A stretch of 64,000 nucleotides of DNA from Nodosilinea sp. E11 (GTDB lineage: Bacteria > Cyanobacteriota > Cyanobacteriia > Phormidesmidales > Phormidesmidaceae): positions 2,970,001-3,034,000 of the forward strand of contig NZ_CP136520.1 in assembly GCF_032813545.1 (NCBI RefSeq), written 5' to 3'. The notes below the pieces were generated by a model. That model made no database searches. It saw only the letters and a program-made list of their open reading frames with translations, and had not been told where the DNA came from. Position numbers and translations under genes: made by a program. This document shows positions 54,658-64,000 of the stretch, piece by piece (the stretch's first letter is position 1; the number at the start of each line of letters is the position of its first letter).

Positions 54658-57600
54658 ATGAACGGCAAAGTGAGAATTTACGAGTTATCAAAGGAATTGG
54701 ATTTGGATAACAAGGACATCTTGGCGATCGCCAGTCGCCTTGACATTGCCGCGAAGAGTCACAGCAGCACCATCGCTGAGTCAGAAGCCGACCAAATTCG
54801 TGCGGCGGCTCGTCAGTCTCGTAGTAGCAGCAGCGGCCCTAATCGGCCCGATCGCCCTCGGCCCCCAGCCCCCGTGAAAAATGGGGCTCGGCCTGAGCGC
54901 AAACAGCAAATTTTGGAAATTCGTCGGCACCGGGTTACCCCCAAGGCTGACAGTGGCGCTGAGGTGACTGCACCTACGCCTCCGGCGGCGGCTCCAAGCA
55001 CGCCCCCGACCCGGCCCAGTGGTGGCAGTAGCGACAATCTATCAAAGCCGCCTAGCCGTCCCAGTGTCGCTCCCCGCAGCGAGCAGGCTGATATTAAGCC
55101 GCGCCCTCCGGTGGCGTTAAATCGCCCTGCTGTCGAGCCGTCAGACCCTTCGGCTATCTCTGCGCCAGAGGTGGTTGAAGAGGCTCCTGCTCCGGCTGTG
55201 GTCAAGCCTCGCCCTGAGTTGGTGAGCCCAGTGTCGCGTGAGCGGGTCGAGACTGCCAGCGATCGCTCCGAATCGACGGTAGACATGCCTCGTCCGCCCC
55301 GCCCGGTTATTCGTCGGCCCGAAATCCGCTCTAGGGAAGATCGTGCCCCTGAGAGCCGTAGTGCTGATGGCAATGGGGCACCGCGTCCTACCATTCCCAT
55401 TCGCGAAATTGATGCCGATGAGGATGTGCCTCGGCTGAAGCCCAAGCCCAAGCTGCGTCGTCCCACCACTGATGCTGACACGGCTAGAACCGAAGCAGAG
55501 CGCGCCGAGAAAGCGGCACCCGGTGGTGACTCCATCTCTGTGATTGGGGTAGGTGGTCTAGATGAGTCTCATCTGCGTCGTCCTTCGCCCCCTCGCCATC
55601 GGCGCGAAGAGCGCGATGATGAGGATGACGATCAAAAGATGCGTGAAAAGGCCAGCAAGGTCGGCAAGACCAAGCGTCGGGGCCAGGGAGTACTGGGCGA
55701 AGACGACGAAGATCTTGACGTGCTGGTTGATGAGCTAGAAGAAGGCGATGATCAGCCTTCTGAAGTCGCTCAACTGAGCATTTCTCTGGCTCGTCCGCCT
55801 AAGCCTAAGAGTCAGGGGGGCGGCAAACCGTCGTCACCCACGATGAAGAGCCACAAGCCTCAACACCGCGACAGCAGCAGTGGTGGCGGTCGCTCTCGTC
55901 GAGGTCGTCGCGAAGCTCAACCTACCCAAGAGCGCCCAGAGCTGATTGTGCTCTCTGAAGGGCTCACGGTGCATGAGCTGGCTGAGCAGATTATGGTGCC
56001 TGAAACAGAACTGATCAAATCGCTGTTCTTTAAAGGCATTGCTGCCAACATCAACCAGACCCTCGATATTGAAACGGCCAAGATGGTGGCCGAAGAGTTT
56101 GAGGTCATGGTCGAAACCAGCCAAGTCGAGTCAGAGGCCAAGAAGGTCACAGAGATGCTCGACGCAACTGACCTCGATAGTCTTCAGCGGCGACCTCCCG
56201 TAGTCACCATCATGGGTCACGTGGATCACGGTAAGACTACTCTGCTCGACTCCATCCGTAAGACCAAGGTGGCCCAGGGAGAGGCTGGCGGTATTACCCA
56301 GCACATCGGGGCTTACCATGTCGATGTGGAGCACGACGGGGTGTCTCATCAAATCGTCTTCCTCGACACTCCTGGTCACGAAGCCTTCACCGCCATGCGG
56401 GCGCGGGGTACTCGGGTTACCGACATCGCCATTCTAGTGGTGGCCGCCGATGATGGTGTTCGGCCCCAAACCATTGAGGCCATCAGCCATGCCAAGGCGG
56501 CTGAAGTGCCCTTAATTGTTGCCATCAACAAGGTCGATAAGGAGACTGCTAATCCTGATCGCGTTAAGCAAGAGCTGATGGAGCACGGTCTTGTGCCCGA
56601 GGAATGGGGCGGCGACACCATCATGGTGCCGGTTAGCGCCCTCGCTGGCGACAATCTCGATAGCTTGCTTGAGATGATCGTACTTGTGGCTGAGGTAGGC
56701 GATCTACAGGCTAATCCTGACCGAATGGCTCGGGGTACTGTGATTGAGGCTAACCTCGACAAGGCTCGCGGACCAGTAGCTACCCTGCTGGTGCAAAACG
56801 GCACCCTGCGGGTGGGCGATTCCCTAGTGGCTGGTCCTATCCTGGGCAAGGTCAAGGCCATGCTCGACGACCGCCTGCAGCGAGTTAAGGTGGCAGGGCC
56901 TTCCTTTGCCGTTGAGGTGCTCGGCCTCAACGATGTGCCTGCTGCTGGTGACGAGTTTGAAGTCTATGCTGATGAGAAAACCGCTCGGGCTGTGGCCGAC
57001 AAGCGTATGCTTGACCAGCGCCAGTCGCGCTTGCAGCAGTCTATGGCCTCTCGGCGGGTGACGCTCAACACTATCTCGGCCCAGGTGCTAGAAGGCGATC
57101 TCAAGGATCTCAACCTACTGCTGAAGGCCGACGTGCAGGGGTCAATCGAAGCCATTCTGGCGGCACTTCAGCAGCTGCCCCAGAACGAGGTACAGATTCG
57201 GGTGTTGTTGGCGGCCCCTGGCGAGATCAGCGAAACCGATGTCGATTTGGCTGCTGCTAGTGGCGCGGTCATCATTGGCTTCAACACTACCCTGGCTCCC
57301 GGGGCACGGCAGTCTGCCGATCGCCTAGGGGTCGATGTGCGCGATTACGAAGTGATCTACAACCTGCTCGATGATATTCAGGGGGCCATGGAAGGCCTAC
57401 TCGACCCCGAAATGGTGGAAGAGACCCTGGGGCAAGTCGAAGTTCGGGCTGTCTTCCCCGTGCGCAAGGGTGCTGTGGCTGGTTGCTATGTGCTTTCGGG
57501 CAAAGTTACCCGCAACTGCAACCTGCGGGTGGTGCGAGGTGGCGAGGTGGTTTACACCGGCAAACTCGATTCTCTTAAGCGCATGAAAGAAGACGCTAAG

Positions 57601-57720
57601 GATGTAGCGGCCGGGTTTGAGTGCGGTATCGGCATTGACAACTTCAGTGATTGGAAGGAAGGCGACATTATTGACGCCTTCAAGATGATCACGAAGCGCC
57701 GTACCTTGGCTATGGCCTAA
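54658..57720 (+). CDS. infB: Translation initiation factor IF-2
   Basis: GTPase that places initiator tRNA on the ribosome. From [20 protein letters not shown] the protein is 1020 residues; GGAG six bases before this ATG supports it over the ATG at 54652. The first 400 or so residues are a Pro/Arg/Ser-rich, disordered linker, long as in cyanobacteria. The G domain carries GHVDHGKT near 520, DTPGHEAF and NKVDK, followed by domains II-IV. A 290-bp gap after rnpM holds promoter-like sequence (TTACAAT near 54550), so infB may also be transcribed on its own. Confidence 0.97.
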   Translation: MNGKVRIYELSKELDLDNKDILAIASRLDIAAKSHSSTIAESEADQIRAAARQSRSSSSGPNRPDRPRPPAPVKNGARPERKQQILEIRRHRVTPKADSGAEVTAPTPPAAAPSTPPTRPSGGSSDNLSKPPSRPSVAPRSEQADIKPRPPVALNRPAVEPSDPSAISAPEVVEEAPAPAVVKPRPELVSPVSRERVETASDRSESTVDMPRPPRPVIRRPEIRSREDRAPESRSADGNGAPRPTIPIREIDADEDVPRLKPKPKLRRPTTDADTARTEAERAEKAAPGGDSISVIGVGGLDESHLRRPSPPRHRREERDDEDDDQKMREKASKVGKTKRRGQGVLGEDDEDLDVLVDELEEGDDQPSEVAQLSISLARPPKPKSQGGGKPSSPTMKSHKPQHRDSSSGGGRSRRGRREAQPTQERPELIVLSEGLTVHELAEQIMVPETELIKSLFFKGIAANINQTLDIETAKMVAEEFEVMVETSQVESEAKKVTEMLDATDLDSLQRRPPVVTIMGHVDHGKTTLLDSIRKTKVAQGEAGGITQHIGAYHVDVEHDGVSHQIVFLDTPGHEAFTAMRARGTRVTDIAILVVAADDGVRPQTIEAISHAKAAEVPLIVAINKVDKETANPDRVKQELMEHGLVPEEWGGDTIMVPVSALAGDNLDSLLEMIVLVAEVGDLQANPDRMARGTVIEANLDKARGPVATLLVQNGTLRVGDSLVAGPILGKVKAMLDDRLQRVKVAGPSFAVEVLGLNDVPAAGDEFEVYADEKTARAVADKRMLDQRQSRLQQSMASRRVTLNTISAQVLEGDLKDLNLLLKADVQGSIEAILAALQQLPQNEVQIRVLLAAPGEISETDVDLAAASGAVIIGFNTTLAPGARQSADRLGVDVRDYEVIYNLLDDIQGAMEGLLDPEMVEETLGQVEVRAVFPVRKGAVAGCYVLSGKVTRNCNLRVVRGGEVVYTGKLDSLKRMKEDAKDVAAGFECGIGIDNFSDWKEGDIIDAFKMITKRRTLAMA

Positions 57721-57776
57721 GCAGCCCGCTGGGTAACCCTAGGAGAGTAGCTGTCTAGCAAGCAACGGAGTCAACC

Positions 57777-58784
57777 ATGAAACCCTGGCGCTGTGATCCA
57801 TATCTGTGGGTACATCTGGCGGGTTTGGCCACTGTACCGCTGTGGATCGATCTGTGCCTGATGGGTCTGGCCGTGGGCAATCCCACGCTGCCAGGGCTGG
57901 AGCTGGGTTTCATGGTTCTTTTGGGAGTGCTGCCGGTACTCTCGATGCAGCTGCGTCGTCCCTTCTATATTTTCAGCTTGCCTGGGTTGGCTTTAAGGCC
58001 CTCGGTTTTGCAGGCTGATCAGCGTCGCCTGCTGTCTCAGTTTCGCCAATGGCGGGTTCGATGGGGTGCTTTAGTGGTGCCCATACCCCTGGTTTGGGTT
58101 TTAGTTAAACTCTATCCTCTGGCGTTTTTAGCCCGAGATCTGACGCCGTTTGGGGACTGGGGACGGGTAGGGGGAGTCGCGATCGCTGCTCTGAGTTTTT
58201 TCATGGCCAACTTGTTTTTGCAGGTGCCAGTAGCGGTACTCCAGGTATTAGCTACCCCCGATCGAAACCTGCAAAAGGTTTTGCCCTATCCAACCGACAA
58301 AATCGCTGCCGATTTTAGCTGGTTGGGGTTGTCTGTGGGCCAGATTCTGCCTGTGATAGCGCCACCCGCCTCGGACCAGTCGGCTTCGATGGGTGATGCT
58401 GCTGTTGTGGGTAAGTCTACAGTCGATGGGGCGATCGCTCAGGCCATCTCCGCCGAGGGCGATCTCAACCCAAGGCCTCCTGAAGAATCATTGCTGCCTG
58501 AAAAATTACCTGAGGCGATGACGCTCCATCCCAAAGTCATACATCCTGAGGCAATACATCCTGAGGCTCTTCATCCCGAAGTGAGCGATGCAGACATCAT
58601 CCATCCACTCCAGGGTCGTCTAGGGTGGCAGCATCCTGAGAACGATGACTTAACTACAGATTCGGCTGAACATGATGTAATGGCGATGGAGGATTGCCCT
58701 CAGCCTACTGAAAAGACGCTGCTACCCGATGCCGGTGCACTGTCGGTGCCGGTACATTCATCAATTAAGGATCGCAGGGGTTAA
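57777..58784 (+). CDS. Low-complexity-tail membrane protein
   Basis: A 335-residue protein found downstream of infB in cyanobacteria. About four membrane segments (10-32, 38-58, 95-115, 128-150) are followed by a PSN..LQKVLPYPTDKIAADFSWL conserved block (about 163-187) and a disordered tail from about 195. The tail has repeats of HPEA/HPEV (about 257-280, from 15-bp DNA repeats) and is acidic. Function is unknown. It follows infB after 56 bp and is probably in the same operon. Confidence 0.82.
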   Translation: MKPWRCDPYLWVHLAGLATVPLWIDLCLMGLAVGNPTLPGLELGFMVLLGVLPVLSMQLRRPFYIFSLPGLALRPSVLQADQRRLLSQFRQWRVRWGALVVPIPLVWVLVKLYPLAFLARDLTPFGDWGRVGGVAIAALSFFMANLFLQVPVAVLQVLATPDRNLQKVLPYPTDKIAADFSWLGLSVGQILPVIAPPASDQSASMGDAAVVGKSTVDGAIAQAISAEGDLNPRPPEESLLPEKLPEAMTLHPKVIHPEAIHPEALHPEVSDADIIHPLQGRLGWQHPENDDLTTDSAEHDVMAMEDCPQPTEKTLLPDAGALSVPVHSSIKDRRG

Positions 58785-58979
58785 ATTTATATCCATAGAT
58801 TTTTGTCAATTCAATATACTGTGGTCTTTGTCACAATCCCTGGGGAAGGGTTGCGCTATGGTGTATAGGTAGTCGTTCAACGCTCCAGAATTGTCTCTTA
58901 GCTCACGGGTGTTTGAGCAGGCTTGATTCTTGGAATGGCACAGGATTTAGCGTTTATCTAAGCTTTCTTTGAGGCAGCT

Positions 58980-59180
58980 ATGGCCGTAACTCGTTCTGCA
59001 AACTCTACACAGCTTTCTGACCACGCCCGTATTTGGTATGGCCTTAAATGTGCGATCGCCGGTAGCTCTGGCTTCAAAAGCTGGAAAGGTGAACTGCCCG
59101 TTTCTGAGGCTGAGTCTGCCCCTTTAGACCAATTAGTGCGTCGTTATCTGCGCGAAACATTGGAAACTCTGGCCTATTAG
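58980..59180 (+). CDS. Small conserved cyanobacterial protein
   Basis: A 66-residue soluble protein, MAVTRSANSTQLSDHARIWY at the start and VRRYLRETLETLAY at the end. I recall this C-terminal pattern in small cyanobacterial hypotheticals. It is monocistronic, with a 195-bp AT-rich upstream gap. Function is unknown. Confidence 0.72.
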   Translation: MAVTRSANSTQLSDHARIWYGLKCAIAGSSGFKSWKGELPVSEAESAPLDQLVRRYLRETLETLAY

Positions 59181-59938
59181 CACTCTGTGCATAAGGCAGC
59201 TCACTGTTTTTCAATCCTGGCTCCTAGGATTCGATCACTCTCGGCAAGAGCATCCTCAGCAAGGGTACATCCCAGTTTTGCAAAGTCATTACTCTGACGA
59301 ACAGCTTGCCTGTGGTTCCCGTGCAGAGCCTGCCCCCGCGAAGGCGTGGGGCGGGGACCCCACGCCGGATAGCTTACTCTCCCGTAGATTTCCACCTGCG
59401 TGGGAATGACGCAGCGCATTCACAAAGCCGGGATGCACCCCTCAGCAAGAAATATTGTAGTTTTGCCAACCACTGTAAGCCTGTTGTCAAATTCTGAGGC
59501 TATTGGGTTAAGTTACCTACTCGAAGCGATCGCTAGCCCATAACGTCAGCATGTTGGCAATCTAATGAGTTTAGAGGCTTAACGGTCAGCGATCGCGGGA
59601 ATGAGAACAGTAATGCGATCGCGTTTGAGCTTGCCTTGCAGTCGTTATTGAAATGGTCAATGCCCTTACATCTCAAGACCGCTAGCTCATAGCGCTGGGC
59701 TGCGATTGACCTACAAAACCTTGCTGCTTCGCTCACCAATACTGCAATAACGGTTTCTCTTGTTGGCCGTAGCCCCATTTGATCAGGGTTACATTGGGTT
59801 GCTGCCAGGCTGAAAACCTTAAGTCTTTTGCCTAATTTTGTCTACGGTGGCCTCGGCAAGAAGCCATTGCCGCCATCGGTGCTAGGATCAGGCCAAAGTA
59901 ACACAGAAGAATGGAAAAGAGAAAGGACGTAGGCGTAC
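59181..59938. other. Intergenic region before pnp, 758 bp
   Basis: No convincing gene. It contains a 9-bp perfect GC hairpin (GGCGTGGGG 59343-59351 with CCCCACGCC 59358-59366) within a GC-rich block that looks like an old repeat, and several HIP1 sites near 59526-59640. A minus-strand frame (59533-59778) is faintly protein-like but unassigned. The pnp promoter should be near the right end. Confidence 0.5.
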
Positions 59939-62086
59939 ATGCAAGAATTTGAAAAAACAATATCCTTCGGCGGCCGTGATATTCACCTGAGAGGTGGGCT
60001 GCTGGCTCCCCAGGCCGGGGGTGCTGTGCTGGTGCAGTCGGGGGAAACAGCGGTTCTGGTGACCGCAACCCGCTCAGCCGGTCGTCAGGGCATCGATTTT
60101 TTGCCCCTGTTGGTTGACTACGAAGAGCGACTCTATGCTGCTGGGCGCATTCCTGGCGGATTTTTGCGTAGAGAGGGACGGCCCCCCGAGCGGGCTACTC
60201 TGATCTGCCGCCTAATTGATCGCCCGATGCGGCCTCTGTTTCCCCAATGGTTGCGCGACGACATTCAGATTGTCGCGACCACGCTGGCTATGGATGAGCA
60301 AGTGCCCCCCGATGTCTTGGCGGCAACCGGCGCTTCCATCGCTGTGCTGCTGGCTAAAATTCCTTTCAGCGGTCCGATGGCGGCAGTGCGCGTTGGGCTA
60401 GTGGGCGACGATTTTGTGATCAATCCCACCTACAAAGAAGTGGAAAACGGTGATCTGGACCTAGTGGTAGCTGGCTCTCCCGACGGTGTGATCATGGTTG
60501 AAGCTGGCGCTAACCAGTTGCCTGAGGCCGATGTGATTGAAGCCATCGACTTTGGCTATGAGGTGGTGCAAGACCTGATCAAAGCTCAGCTAGAGCTGAT
60601 CAAGGAGTTGGGCATTGAGGTCGTTACCGAAGCGGAACCCGAAACCGACCCCACCCTGGCTACCTTTATTGAAGAAAAAACGGCAGCGGCGATCAAAGAG
60701 GTGCTGAAGCAGTTTAGCCTCACGAAGCCCGAGCGCGATGAAAAGCTCGATGCGATTAAAGAGGAGCTAGTTGCCGCCACTGATGCCCTAGAGGACGATA
60801 ACTCGGTCAAAGTAGCCGTTGCCGAGAACGCTAAGGCTTTGGGCAACACCTATAAATCGGTGACTAAAAAGCTGATGCGGCAGCAAATCGTCGTAGACAA
60901 AGTGCGGGTTGATGGCCGTCAGCTCGACGAGGTGCGCCCCATTTCTTGTCAAGTCGGCCTGCTACCCAAACGAGTCCACGGCACGGGGCTATTTCAGCGT
61001 GGGCTGACTCAGGTGATGTCGGTGACCACCCTGGGCACCCCTGGCGATGCCCAGATGATGGATGATCTGCACCCCGACGAAGAGAAGCGCTACCTGCACC
61101 ACTACAACTTTCCTCCCTACTCGGTGGGCGAAACTCGGCCGATGCGATCGCCCGGTCGGCGTGAAATTGGCCACGGTGCGCTAGCTGAGCGAGCTTTGGT
61201 GCCGGTGCTGCCGCCCAAAGAAGAGTTTCCCTACGTCATTCGTGTGGTGTCAGAGGTGCTGTCATCTAACGGCTCCACGTCGATGGGGTCGGTATGCGGC
61301 TCTACCCTGTCGCTGATGGATGCCGGCGTGCCCATTACCAAGCCGGTCAGCGGTGCTGCCATGGGCCTGATCAAAGAGGGTGACGAGGTGCGCATCCTCA
61401 CCGACATTCAGGGTATTGAAGACTTCTTGGGCGATATGGACTTTAAGGTGGCCGGTACCGATACCGGTATCACTGCCCTGCAAATGGACATGAAAATCAC
61501 CGGGCTGCCCTTGCAGGTCATTGCGGACGCCATCAACCAGGCCAAGCCTGCCCGGCTGCATATTCTAGAGAAAATGCTGGCCACCATTGACACCCACAGA
61601 ACCGAGCTATCGCCCTACGCGCCGCGCTTGATTAGCTTCAAGATCGACCCCGAAATGATCGGTATGGTGATTGGCCCCGGTGGCAAGAAGATCAAAGCGA
61701 TTACCGAGCAAACCGGCGCTAAAGTCGATATTAACGACGATGGCACCGTGACTGTGTCGGCGATCGAGGGCGAAAAGGCGATGCAGGCCAAAGCCCTGAT
61801 CGAATCGATTGTCTTCAAGCCCGCCGCTGGCGATGTGTTTGTCGGCAAGGTAACTCGGGTTATTCCCATCGGGGCTTTTGTTGAGTTTATGCCCGGCCAG
61901 GAGGGCATGATTCACATTTCTCAGCTGGCTGACTACCGAGTGGCCAAGGTTGAAGATGAGGTCAATGTAGACGACGAGGTGATTGTCAAAGTGCGTGAAA
62001 TTGACGGTCGCGGTCGCATTAACCTGACCCGCCTCAACATTCACCCCGACGAAGCGGCGGCTGCCCGTGCGGCGGCTGGTGTGTGA
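59939..62086 (+). CDS. pnp: Polynucleotide phosphorylase
   Basis: 3'-5' exoribonuclease and polyadenylating enzyme of 715 residues. It has two RNase PH domains (about 10-230 and 320-550, the first with [20 protein letters not shown], the second with [10 protein letters not shown] and [12 protein letters not shown]), an all-helical linker, a KH domain ([16 protein letters not shown], about 580-595) and an S1 domain ([15 protein letters not shown], about 638-652). In cyanobacteria it is also the main enzyme adding poly(A)-rich tails. Confidence 0.97.
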   Translation: MQEFEKTISFGGRDIHLRGGLLAPQAGGAVLVQSGETAVLVTATRSAGRQGIDFLPLLVDYEERLYAAGRIPGGFLRREGRPPERATLICRLIDRPMRPLFPQWLRDDIQIVATTLAMDEQVPPDVLAATGASIAVLLAKIPFSGPMAAVRVGLVGDDFVINPTYKEVENGDLDLVVAGSPDGVIMVEAGANQLPEADVIEAIDFGYEVVQDLIKAQLELIKELGIEVVTEAEPETDPTLATFIEEKTAAAIKEVLKQFSLTKPERDEKLDAIKEELVAATDALEDDNSVKVAVAENAKALGNTYKSVTKKLMRQQIVVDKVRVDGRQLDEVRPISCQVGLLPKRVHGTGLFQRGLTQVMSVTTLGTPGDAQMMDDLHPDEEKRYLHHYNFPPYSVGETRPMRSPGRREIGHGALAERALVPVLPPKEEFPYVIRVVSEVLSSNGSTSMGSVCGSTLSLMDAGVPITKPVSGAAMGLIKEGDEVRILTDIQGIEDFLGDMDFKVAGTDTGITALQMDMKITGLPLQVIADAINQAKPARLHILEKMLATIDTHRTELSPYAPRLISFKIDPEMIGMVIGPGGKKIKAITEQTGAKVDINDDGTVTVSAIEGEKAMQAKALIESIVFKPAAGDVFVGKVTRVIPIGAFVEFMPGQEGMIHISQLADYRVAKVEDEVNVDDEVIVKVREIDGRGRINLTRLNIHPDEAAAARAAAGV

Positions 62087-62114
62087 GACTAGGTTGGTTC
62101 CCCATTGAGGAACT

Positions 62115-62132
62115 CCCGTAGGTGACTACGGG
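62115..62132 (+). terminator. Hairpin after pnp
   Basis: CCCGTAG and CTACGGG around GTGA form a perfect 7-bp hairpin 28 bases past the pnp stop. There is no T-run, so termination is not certain. Confidence 0.35.
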
Positions 62133-62201
62133 CTAGACGTCACTGCCCGTAACCTAAGACGGCCCGGTGCGTGAAACTAGGCTGTTCAGGGAAACTGGAC
62201 G

Positions 62202-62489
62202 ATGGCTAACCGATTGAAACAGGGTAAGGCTATCGTCCAGTTTTTGATGATGGTTAGCGTGGTGGCGCTGGCCTTGGGTTTCTCTCGCCAAGCTCGACTC
62301 GGGCTGGAACTGGCTTCCCCCGATGCCCATTCCACGGTTTACGGCACCTATCTGGCTGCCTGTGTGGTGTACGGATTTCTGTTAGAGTGCAACCCCGTGG
62401 GCAACTCCTATCGAGATGCCTCTCTTTATGCCGATATTGCTGCCTCTCTGCAACGCCGCGCCGCCGAGACCCTGGGCTACGATGACTAG
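62202..62489 (+). CDS. Small membrane-anchored protein of unknown function
   Basis: A 95-residue protein with one hydrophobic segment at about 11-27 (IVQFLMMVSVVALALGF) and a second weaker one around 45-60 (TYLAACVVYGFLL). The C-terminus is amphipathic and ends TLGYDD. I do not recognise it. It lies between pnp and tpiA on the same strand with separate gaps on both sides. Confidence 0.6.
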   Translation: MANRLKQGKAIVQFLMMVSVVALALGFSRQARLGLELASPDAHSTVYGTYLAACVVYGFLLECNPVGNSYRDASLYADIAASLQRRAAETLGYDD

Positions 62490-62606
62490 GCTCCAGGGTT
62501 CTAGGTTGCACCTCGCTGGGGTGAATTGAATTTGATCAGGGGTGCCTTTACTTAGTAGGATGCAGTGATGCGAGTTGATCTGTACAACCCTCGACCTTAA
62601 ACTACC

Positions 62607-63332
62607 GTGCGAAAAATTGTAATTGCTGGCAACTGGAAAATGTATAAGACCCAGGGCGAAACCCTGGATTTTCTGCGTCATTTCCTGGGGCAACTGACCG
62701 AGACCCCAGACGGGCGCGAAATAGTGCTATGTGCGCCGTTTACGGCTCTGGGGGCACTGTCTAAGAGTCTGCACGGAGCCAGAATTAAGGTGGGTGCTCA
62801 AAATATTCACTGGATGCCTGAAGGTGCCTTTACCGGCGAAATCTCTGGGGATATGCTGCGGGAGCTAGGGGTGCGCTTCGTGATTGTGGGCCACAGCGAA
62901 CGCCGTCAATATTTTGCTGACACCGACGAGACGGTGAATCTGCGCTTGAAAGCGGCACAAAAGTGCGGCCTGACGCCGATCTTGTGCGTGGGTGAGACCA
63001 AGACCCAGCGCGATGCGGGAGAAACAGAAGCGGTGATTGCCACCCAGATTGAGCAAGGCCTGGTCGATGTCGATCAAAACAACTTGATTATTGCCTACGA
63101 GCCCATTTGGGCGATTGGTACTGGCGACACCTGCGAAGCGGTTGATGCCAACCAGGTGATTGGCGGCATTCGCAAGCTGCTGAAAAACCCTGATGTCACC
63201 ATTCAGTACGGCGGTTCGGTTAAACCCAGCAACGTCGATGAGTTGATGGCTCAGCCTGAGATCGACGGGGCCTTGGTGGGCGGTGCTAGCTTGGAACCCG
63301 ATAGCTTTGCTCGGATTGTCAACTTTCAGTGA
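62607..63332 (+). CDS. tpiA: Triosephosphate isomerase
   Basis: Interconverts glyceraldehyde 3-phosphate and dihydroxyacetone phosphate in glycolysis and the Calvin cycle. The start is GTG. The 241-residue protein has catalytic Lys11 (AGNWKMYK), His96 (GHSERR) and Glu165 ([10 protein letters not shown]) and the phosphate loop YGGSVKPSN. Length is normal. Confidence 0.97.
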   Translation: MRKIVIAGNWKMYKTQGETLDFLRHFLGQLTETPDGREIVLCAPFTALGALSKSLHGARIKVGAQNIHWMPEGAFTGEISGDMLRELGVRFVIVGHSERRQYFADTDETVNLRLKAAQKCGLTPILCVGETKTQRDAGETEAVIATQIEQGLVDVDQNNLIIAYEPIWAIGTGDTCEAVDANQVIGGIRKLLKNPDVTIQYGGSVKPSNVDELMAQPEIDGALVGGASLEPDSFARIVNFQ

Positions 63333-63360
63333 TGTTAGGGGCGCTTTCTAAAGGCATGCT

Positions 63361-63522
63361 GGTGAAACCGATGCCCTTGGCTGGCAAAACTTAAAATGGG
63401 CGCGCGGGCGGCATTGGTTCAACTACTTGATTGCCGCCCTAGAGCTAGATGACGTGGTAATTGGTGGTGGCCAGGTAGCTACTGAAGCGGCTGCCGGAGG
63501 GCTGTCGCCCAGGGCACAGTAG
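63361..63522 (+). pseudogene. Possible remnant of a ROK-type sugar kinase C-terminus
   Basis: Between tpiA and the pentapeptide gene one frame reads GETDALGWQNLKWARGRH then WFNYLIAALELDDVVIGGGQ, ending at a TAG (63520-63522). The DDVVIGGG block after a helix resembles the C-terminal end of ROK/polyphosphate-glucokinase-like proteins (DDVVLGGGN). There is no start or upstream part, so if the match is right it is a fragment. Confidence 0.35.
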
Positions 63523-63621
63523 GTTATGTCGTTTTAGGTGGGTTTCGCCTGTGAGAACCGAGGAGAGAGCGGTTTGTGGCGGCCTGAGAAGGGGGGAGGA
63601 GGTCTGCCTGTAGGCGGGAGT

Positions 63622-64000
63622 TTAAGGCTGCTGGCGAGGTGATTGCGGTCTGGGCTGATCGGCAATGTTGGCTGCCGCCGTGGGGTCGCAGCCCTGGGAG
63701 GGGTTGATGGGTTGGATATAACCCTGGTTGTAGGTGCTACCGTCGGGCATGGTAGCAAACTCTAGGCGTGCTCCGGTGAGGTTGGCATTGGTGAGGTTGG
63801 CTTCATAGAGGTCGGCATAGCGCAGATCGGCTCCTCGCAGGTCGGTGTTTGACAGGTCAGCCTGACGCAAAATTGTGCCGTAGAGGCTGGCTTCTGAGAG
63901 GTCGGCTCCCTGAAGTTGGGCTGAGCACAGGGCGGCATCGCGCAGCTCGGCTTGGGTAAGAGAGGCGCTGGTCAGGTCGGCTTGAACTAGACTGACGTGG
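63622..64000 (-). CDS. Pentapeptide-repeat protein, partial
   Basis: The minus-strand frame is open to the window edge, so the 5' end is outside. The repeats read A(D/N)L-type pentapeptides (ADLTS, AELRD, ADLSE, ADLRY, ANLTN and others) that form a right-handed beta helix. The visible C-terminus after the repeats is a 30-residue polar tail with a single Cys (GCDPT). At least 126 residues are present. Function is not predictable from the fold. Confidence 0.85.
   Translation of the reverse strand, partial: HVSLVQADLTSASLTQAELRDAALCSAQLQGADLSEASLYGTILRQADLSNTDLRGADLRYADLYEANLTNANLTGARLEFATMPDGSTYNQGYIQPINPSQGCDPTAAANIADQPRPQSPRQQP

Noticed and set aside
54813-55535. 240-residue minus-strand frame within infB
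   Set aside because: Shadow of the low-complexity linker of IF-2.
59533-59778. Minus-strand frame faintly like the end of a PIN/VapC toxin
   Set aside because: No catalytic acidic residues in order and no antitoxin; similarity too weak to call.
1-64000. tRNA, rRNA, CRISPR or intact transposase genes
   Set aside because: No T-arm/anticodon patterns, no regular repeat-spacer array and no transposase motif were seen by eye; a tool scan (tRNAscan-SE, ISfinder) would be decisive.

Overview
The window is cyanobacterial chromosomal DNA. It carries genes for the cores of both photosystems: psbA, psaA, psaB and psbY. It also has cyanobacterial families such as DUF4278, DUF3119, DUF3086, DUF4330, DUF4912 and the D27-like isomerase, plus many copies of the cyanobacterial palindrome GCGATCGC (HIP1). 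The moderately GC-rich sequence and gene content suggest a Leptolyngbya/Nodosilinea-type organism, but that placement is inference. I saw no tRNA, rRNA, CRISPR array, intact insertion sequence or prophage.

Layout. 1-8.6 kb: a partial gene, then minus-strand genes for an acyltransferase, D1 (psbA), a HIT protein, an FAD/Rieske oxidoreductase, a MarR regulator, a carotenoid oxygenase and a BT1-type transporter. 9.2-13 kb: a 969-residue phosphate-binding-like/DUF4912 fusion, then two decayed genes (glycosyltransferase and dihydropyrimidinase). 13.3-14 kb: a glutamine (glnA-type) riboswitch upstream of a DUF4278 gene. 14-17.4 kb: lipM-like/lipA, folB and a group 2 sigma factor. 17.4-20.6 kb: a cluster of DnaA-box-like repeats and priA. 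21.3-25.8 kb: coaX and an M48 protease separated by a 166-bp tandem duplication, then DUF4330, bioB and a TetR regulator. 26-36.4 kb: a CHASE2-kinase, a pair of M16 peptidases, MlaE permease-DUF3119-DUF3086, and murF. 37-45.3 kb: an unknown 430-residue protein, psaB and psaA, a GGDEF remnant, psbY and rdgB. 45.5-51.7 kb: an MsbA-type exporter, a D27-like protein and a Gld-type ABC cluster. 52-58.8 kb: rimP-nusA-rnpM-infB and a low-complexity-tail membrane protein, behind an attenuator-like hairpin. 59-64 kb: a small conserved protein, pnp, a small membrane protein, tpiA, a sugar-kinase remnant and a partial pentapeptide-repeat gene.

How genes work together. psaA-psaB encode the photosystem I heterodimer; psbA and psbY encode photosystem II subunits. 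lipM-like and lipA overlap by 4 bp and together supply lipoyl groups. rimP-nusA-rnpM-infB is the classical translation/transcription operon. The M16 pair looks like one catalytic and one inactive subunit. MlaE-DUF3119-DUF3086 may form a lipid-transport module.

The most interesting signals are the glutamine riboswitch on a DUF4278 gene, the DnaA-box cluster next to priA, the fresh tandem duplication at a tail-to-tail gene junction, a palindromic repeat family that has entered the priA coding sequence, and several decayed genes in the intergenic regions. No clearly new multi-gene system was found; the best candidates for new biology are small and regulatory.
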